Assembly: GCA_030523505.1 (NCBI GenBank) | Contig: JAUNIK010000068.1 | Span: 1-10,147 of the forward strand | Length of the DNA: 10,147 bases | Direction: 5' to 3' | From: Prevotellaceae bacterium | GTDB lineage: Bacteria; Bacteroidota; Bacteroidia; Bacteroidales; Bacteroidaceae | Shown here: positions 6,458-10,147 of the stretch, piece by piece | Layout: the number at the start of each line of letters is the position of its first letter | Numbering within the stretch: the stretch's first letter is position 1 | The notes under the pieces: generated by a model | The model's database searches: none | What the model was told of the DNA's origin: nothing | Seen by the model: the letters and a program-made list of their open reading frames with translations, nothing else | Position numbers and translations under genes: made by a program

Positions 6458-7438
6458 TTATAATTTCCAGAGAATCCTGTCCATCGCCCAGTTCACTGGG
6501 GTAGCGCTGACAGAGTCGCACAGACAGTGACCATAACCTTGCAGATGTTCGGTCACATTCTTGATGAGCGGCATCTGAACATGTGGAGGATTGGCGATAC
6601 GTATCGAACGGACACCCTCCTCGGTGACAAGGCGTATCGGATCGTAGGTGAACACCGAGAACGACAGTGTGCCTTTCTCGCCGATAAGTTCTATCTGGTC
6701 CTCCTTGGCACTCTTGTGTCCAACGAAGCACCACGATCCCGAACCGGCAATACCACTCTCAAAAAGGAAACAAGCACTGATATTATCCTCGGTTTTGTAC
6801 AGTCCGCCACGGTTGGTGGTGTAGCCATGAGCACGGGTTATGACGCCGAACAGTTCCTGAAGCAGATCGAGCTGATGGGCAGCAAGGTCATAGAAATATC
6901 CACCGCCAGCGATGTCTGGCTGCAAGCGCCAAGGGAGATTGCTGCTGTTATAGTCGAGTTCGCGAGGAGGAACGGAGAATCGCAACTGTATGTTGAGCAC
7001 CTTTCCGATGGCACCCTCGTTGAGCAGTTCCTTCACCTTCTTGAAATAAGGCAGATAGCGGCGGTAGTATGCCACGAAGCAAGGCACACCGGTATCTTTG
7101 CTCACACGGTTTATGCGCGCACAGTCCTCATAGCTTGCCGCCAGTGGCTTTTCCACATACACCGGTTTGCCGGCCTTCATAGCCATAATGGCGTATGTGG
7201 CGTGACTCGAAGGAGGAGTGGCAATATAGATGGCATTCACCTCAGGATCTTCGATGAGTGATATCGGGTCGGTGTACCATTTCTTTACTCCGTGACGCTC
7301 AGCATACGAGCGGGCACGGTCGGCATTGCGGCTCATCACTGCTTCAATGTGTGAACCCTGTATGAGGTTGAAGGCCGGTCCGGATTTCTTTTCCGTAACT
7401 TCGCCACAACCAATAAATCCCCAGGCTATCTGTTTCAT
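6458..7438 (-). CDS. Gfo/Idh/MocA family NAD(P)-dependent oxidoreductase
   Basis: This is a cytoplasmic dehydrogenase of the sugar and inositol oxidoreductase family, 326 residues from the chosen start. The N-terminal Rossmann motif is GFIGCGEVTEKKSG (7-20), the substrate-pocket motif is VEKP (95-98), and the catalytic segment GGGYFYDLAAHQLD (178-191) carries conserved D184 and H188. The C-terminal half is the usual beta-sheet substrate domain (from about residue 125). The substrate is likely a sugar or cyclitol but cannot be named. The frame could be extended to a TTG at 7462, adding eight residues, but MKQIAWGFIGCG is the normal family start, so the ATG at 7438 is preferred. A 72 bp AT-rich spacer separates it from nudC and shows no clear promoter; DUF4421 follows 9 bp downstream. 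Confidence 0.93.
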   Translation of the reverse strand: MKQIAWGFIGCGEVTEKKSGPAFNLIQGSHIEAVMSRNADRARSYAERHGVKKWYTDPISLIEDPEVNAIYIATPPSSHATYAIMAMKAGKPVYVEKPLAASYEDCARINRVSKDTGVPCFVAYYRRYLPYFKKVKELLNEGAIGKVLNIQLRFSVPPRELDYNSSNLPWRLQPDIAGGGYFYDLAAHQLDLLQELFGVITRAHGYTTNRGGLYKTEDNISACFLFESGIAGSGSWCFVGHKSAKEDQIELIGEKGTLSFSVFTYDPIRLVTEEGVRSIRIANPPHVQMPLIKNVTEHLQGYGHCLCDSVSATPVNWAMDRILWKL

Positions 7439-7510
7439 ACGACCAAACCAAGTCTTCCGCAAGGGAAGGATGTTTTTTTATGTTATAGTATATTCTTATT
7501 TGATTTCTGC

Positions 7511-8278
7511 TTATTTGCCTAACCAAAGGTCAATCAACTTCCGGGCAATGCTCAGTGGTTCGGGAATGGTTGGGAGGTTGTCCTTATGGAACCATCCTCC
7601 TTCGGCTAACTCTGAGCGTTGCAGACGAACTTCACCACTCTTGTATTCTGCCATGAATCCCACCATCAGCCCACTCGGGTAGGGCCAAGGTTGCGATGAA
7701 ATGTATTTCAGTTCGCCTACTTCCAATCCCACTTCCTCGCGTATCTCGCGTCGTGCAGCCTCTTCAAGAGTTTCGCCGGTTTCAACGAATCCCGCCACCA
7801 GTCCGTAGAACTTCGAACGGAAGTTGTTGGCTCTTATCAGCAGCACCTCATCACCACGATGTATCAGTGTGATGACGGCTGTAGATGGTACCGGCCACAC
7901 TTCTTTGCCGCACATGGTGCAACGCTTCGAGATGTCGGTGTGCAGTTTCATCGGACCGCCACATACTCCACAGAACTTCGTTGTACTGTCCCAATAGAGA
8001 ATCTGCTGGCATTTACCCGCCTTCAGATACAGGTCGAACGGCAGTTTGTAGTAGCTTGCCCTCAATCCGCACATCTCATGGTCGGGTAGGGATGTCACTG
8101 GCGAATCCACGAGCACCGCCTTCACCTCTGTGCCATCCTCCATCGGGGTGATGTTGTGAACTGTCTGCCACGGTTTCAGTTCGATAGGAGGCTGCTCACC
8201 CTCGGGAATGGTGAACATCCCGTCGGGTAACCGCTTAAGCAGCAGTTCTGTCTTGCAGAAGATAAACCAAAGAGTCAT
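7511..8278 (-). CDS. nudC: NAD(+)/NADH diphosphatase (Nudix hydrolase, zinc ribbon)
   Basis: NudC splits NAD(H) to NMN(H) and AMP in the cytoplasm, and in other bacteria it also removes NAD caps from RNA. All diagnostic parts are visible in 255 residues, a normal length. They are an N-terminal domain, a zinc ribbon with C103/C106 and C120/C123, and a complete Nudix box from G163 to L185 (E169, R177, E178, E181, E182, G184). Last comes the NudC-specific SQPWPYPSG (195-203), where the usual Phe is Tyr. That last motif separates NudC from other Nudix enzymes. It starts at an ATG behind an A-run and a purine/pyrimidine hexamer array, 44 bp after the phosphoesterase gene. The pair suggests nucleotide or NAD turnover, although the two enzymes act in different compartments. 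Confidence 0.95.
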   Translation of the reverse strand: MTLWFIFCKTELLLKRLPDGMFTIPEGEQPPIELKPWQTVHNITPMEDGTEVKAVLVDSPVTSLPDHEMCGLRASYYKLPFDLYLKAGKCQQILYWDSTTKFCGVCGGPMKLHTDISKRCTMCGKEVWPVPSTAVITLIHRGDEVLLIRANNFRSKFYGLVAGFVETGETLEEAARREIREEVGLEVGELKYISSQPWPYPSGLMVGFMAEYKSGEVRLQRSELAEGGWFHKDNLPTIPEPLSIARKLIDLWLGK

Positions 8279-8285
8279 TTTTTTT

Positions 8286-8321
8286 GAACGAAAACGAAGA
8301 CGAAGATAAAGACGAAGACGG
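8286..8321 (+). repeat. Purine-rich hexamer tandem repeat, six units
   Basis: Six consecutive 6-nt units read gaacga, aaacga, agacga, agataa, agacga, agacgg on the plus strand. They fill the spacer between the phosphoesterase stop (8323) and the nudC start (8278). On the transcribed strand this is a TCGTCT-type pyrimidine tract directly before the nudC start. The last three units match 3307-3324 at 16 of 18 positions. Confidence 0.65.
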
Positions 8322-8322
8322 C

Positions 8323-10068
8323 TTATGGGAACAGCAATTTATAATCGCGCTCAAGGGCAGGCTTGGTAAGTTCCTCTGGCACGAAACGCCAGTTGTTGTT
8401 GGCCTGCGGATTGATGGTCTTGCGCTTCTCAATCTCCTGCATCAGGTAGAAACGAAGGTCTTTCTCGCTCTTCCACACTGTGCGACGTTCTATCTCGTCC
8501 TTTGTCAGTCCGGCACCACGTGTGAGGAGTTCACCACCACCGTTGGCACGGTAACTGTTCATTGCCACCTTATACATTTTATTCAGGTCGAAAGCCTCGC
8601 CGTTCGACTGACGGAGAATCTTCACGCGCTCACCGGCTGGTTTTGTTACATCCACCTCATAGTCGATGCCGGCAGCAGAATCGAAGTTGAATGTAGGATA
8701 TTCGAACGATGAACGTTCTGTAGCAGCACCAGTGGTGTTCTTCAGCCGCATGATGTGATCATCCTTGCTGGTCATGGTGTTCACCCACATGTCGTAACTC
8801 ATCTCTAGATGTCGGCGAATCTCATCACCGGTCATCATTAGCACCGCCAGCTTGTTCTCATAGCGATAGAGGTTGAACATGTCACTCACATGCAGTTCGC
8901 CCTTGTTGATCTTCGCGTTGAAGGCAAGTGGTGCTGCAAATGAAATCTGTGCATCGGTGAGAGCCAACTGCAGGTTGTGGATGAGGTCGTTGAACGGACA
9001 TGAGCCGAAGAATGAGTCGCGGGTATAGATAGTCTCGGTAAATGAACCGATAGGTCGGTCGATATATTCGCGCACCTCTTTGTCGTGTGAAGCAAACACT
9101 CTCATGAAATCCTCACTCACAGGCTGGTCCTCGATATTCACAATCTTGCCGGTTATCTGCTTGCCCAACACCGTCACACCCTTCTTGCCACGGTCGTTGA
9201 TATTGAGTGTAACCTCAGCTTCTGCCACATTCAGTGCGTTGTTGGCTGGGTCGAGAATCCACACCTTGCTGCCATTGATATTGTCAATCTCACCACCGAA
9301 TTTCTGATGATCGTGACCATAGAAAATGATATCAAATCCCGGTACCTCACGAGCAATCTGCTCTGTTGGGTTCTCGCTGTATTCCTCTGTGACGATGCCA
9401 CCCTCGCGTCCTGCGTGGAACAATCCAATCAGTACATCAGGCTTCTCGTTCTCCTGGATGTATTTCACCCATTTCTTCGATGATTCAATCATGTTCTCGA
9501 AATGCAGACCACTCCAGATGCTCTCTTCGAGCCAGCTTGGTATAGCCGCTGTACACATGCCGAGAATCACGATCTTCACTCCGTCGCGATATATCACCTT
9601 GTAAGGCTCAACGTATGGCTTGCCGGTCTTAGTGTCAACGATGTTGGCGCCAAGCACAGTAGCCTTTGTCTCGCTCACCCATTTGTCGTAACAAGCATGA
9701 CCGGTCTCCACATCGTGGTTGCCGAAAGCCTGCACGTCGTAACCCATATAGTTTGTGAGCGAAGCACCGATATTCTCCTTATCGGTAGCAATGTAGTTGT
9801 AGTAATAGCAAATAGGCTGTCCCTGAAGCAAGTCGCCGTTTTCAAGCAGAATAAGGTTCTCGCCGAAGTCAGCACGCACCGCCTTCACGTATGAATCCAC
9901 ACGAGCAAGCGAACCGCGTTTCTCGCGACGGTTTATGTAGTCGTAAGGCATGAACGAGCCATGCACGTCGGTTGTCTCAATGAACTTTAAGGTAACAGTT
10001 TTCTCCTTTGCCATCACGCAAGTAGTAGTTAAAAGTAGTAGCAGAAAAATTGATAATAATCTCTTCAT
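8323..10068 (-). CDS. Exported 5'-nucleotidase / 2',3'-cyclic phosphodiesterase family enzyme
   Basis: This is a two-domain metallophosphoesterase that removes phosphate from nucleotides outside the cytoplasm. The 581 residues begin with a signal peptide (hydrophobic 4-18, likely cleavage after VMA at 20; C17 does not sit in a proper lipobox). The metal-binding N-terminal domain shows D34/H36 (TTDVHG), D79 (NGDLLQG), N117-H118 (GNHD), H218 (LFHAG) and H252/H254 (GHDH), so all ligands are intact. The C-terminal 5'-nucleotidase domain (about 337-545) carries the nucleotide-binding FNFDSAAGIDYEVD (460-473) and SYRANGGG (505-512). The FD...GIDYE form resembles the CpdB branch more than UshA, so 2',3'-cyclic nucleotides are possible substrates. 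It has its own promoter (10096-10126) and heads the leftward group. Confidence 0.93.
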   Translation of the reverse strand: MKRLLSIFLLLLLTTTCVMAKEKTVTLKFIETTDVHGSFMPYDYINRREKRGSLARVDSYVKAVRADFGENLILLENGDLLQGQPICYYYNYIATDKENIGASLTNYMGYDVQAFGNHDVETGHACYDKWVSETKATVLGANIVDTKTGKPYVEPYKVIYRDGVKIVILGMCTAAIPSWLEESIWSGLHFENMIESSKKWVKYIQENEKPDVLIGLFHAGREGGIVTEEYSENPTEQIAREVPGFDIIFYGHDHQKFGGEIDNINGSKVWILDPANNALNVAEAEVTLNINDRGKKGVTVLGKQITGKIVNIEDQPVSEDFMRVFASHDKEVREYIDRPIGSFTETIYTRDSFFGSCPFNDLIHNLQLALTDAQISFAAPLAFNAKINKGELHVSDMFNLYRYENKLAVLMMTGDEIRRHLEMSYDMWVNTMTSKDDHIMRLKNTTGAATERSSFEYPTFNFDSAAGIDYEVDVTKPAGERVKILRQSNGEAFDLNKMYKVAMNSYRANGGGELLTRGAGLTKDEIERRTVWKSEKDLRFYLMQEIEKRKTINPQANNNWRFVPEELTKPALERDYKLLFP

Positions 10069-10095
10069 TGCATAAATATTTTATATTTAGTATTG

Positions 10096-10126
10096 CAAAA
10101 TTAATCTTTTTTTTTGATACTCCAAA
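10096..10126 (-). promoter_or_regulatory. Bacteroidetes-type promoter for the phosphoesterase gene
   Basis: On the minus strand TTTG (10123-10126), a 19 bp spacer and TAATTTTG (10096-10103) match the consensus fully. Transcription would start near 10089-10091, about 22 nt before the ATG at 10068. It overlaps the rightward promoter at 10113-10143. Confidence 0.8.
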
Positions 10127-10143
10127 AAAAGTAACTAACTTTG
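10113..10143 (+). promoter_or_regulatory. Bacteroidetes-type promoter reading out of the right edge
   Basis: TTTG (10113-10116), a 19 bp spacer and TAACTTTG (10136-10143) match the consensus fully. The predicted start of transcription falls just beyond the last base, so the gene it serves is not in the window. Confidence 0.75.
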
Positions 10144-10147
10144 TACA

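Noticed and set aside
6527..7261. 244-codon open frame on the plus strand opposite the Gfo/Idh/MocA gene
   Set aside because: It is antisense to a gene with clear family motifs, has no promoter or recognisable domain, and is explained by codon bias of the real gene.
7439..7462. TTG start eight codons upstream for the Gfo/Idh/MocA gene
   Set aside because: The family normally begins just before the Rossmann strand, as the ATG at 7438 does.
7455..7477. Hairpin CTTCC-GCAAG-GGAAG followed by a T-run on the plus strand
   Set aside because: It would end rightward transcription, but no rightward gene precedes it, and the stem is only 5 bp.

Overview
The window reads as a chromosomal stretch of a Bacteroidales bacterium, most likely Prevotella-like. 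The basis is three-fold. Every promoter I can find has the Bacteroidetes primary-sigma form, a TTTG/TTG box about 19-20 bp from TAnnTTTG. The protein families (DUF4421, DUF1460, a UpxY/NusG-like factor, exported 5'-nucleotidase) are common in that order. The genes have weak or no Shine-Dalgarno sites. The genus is an inference, not something the sequence proves.

Layout: the left edge holds the first 13 codons of a leftward gene and its promoter. A divergent promoter starts a rightward group: rarA (192-1463), a D-2-hydroxyacid dehydrogenase (1667-2617), a TRIC/UPF0126 membrane protein (2621-3250) and a NusG/UpxY-like protein with an unusually long helical C-terminus (3327-4340). This group converges with a leftward group. 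In its transcription order that group is an exported 5'-nucleotidase-family phosphoesterase (10068-8323), nudC (8278-7511), a Gfo/Idh/MocA oxidoreductase (7438-6458), a DUF4421 envelope protein (6448-5258) and a DUF1460 cysteine amidase-like protein (5261-4413). At the right edge the nucleotidase promoter overlaps, back to back, a second promoter reading out of the window.

How the genes work together: rarA is replication-fork maintenance and stands apart from its neighbours. The dehydrogenase and the membrane protein are 3 bp apart and probably co-transcribed. In the leftward group, the phosphoesterase (outside the cytoplasm) and NudC (inside) both act on nucleotides. DUF4421 and DUF1460 overlap by 4 bp and are both exported, which suggests a coupled envelope function. 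Whether all five leftward genes form one transcript is not shown.

The intergenic DNA carries four copies of a GC-rich hairpin repeat family (AAAGCCCC...CTCCCC-loop-GGGGAGG) and two copies of a purine hexamer repeat. No gap between genes exceeds about 200 bases. I see no RNA genes, insertion sequences, CRISPR or phage genes. Most of the content is ordinary housekeeping. The items most worth a second look are the extended NusG-like protein, the overlapping divergent promoters and the repeat families.
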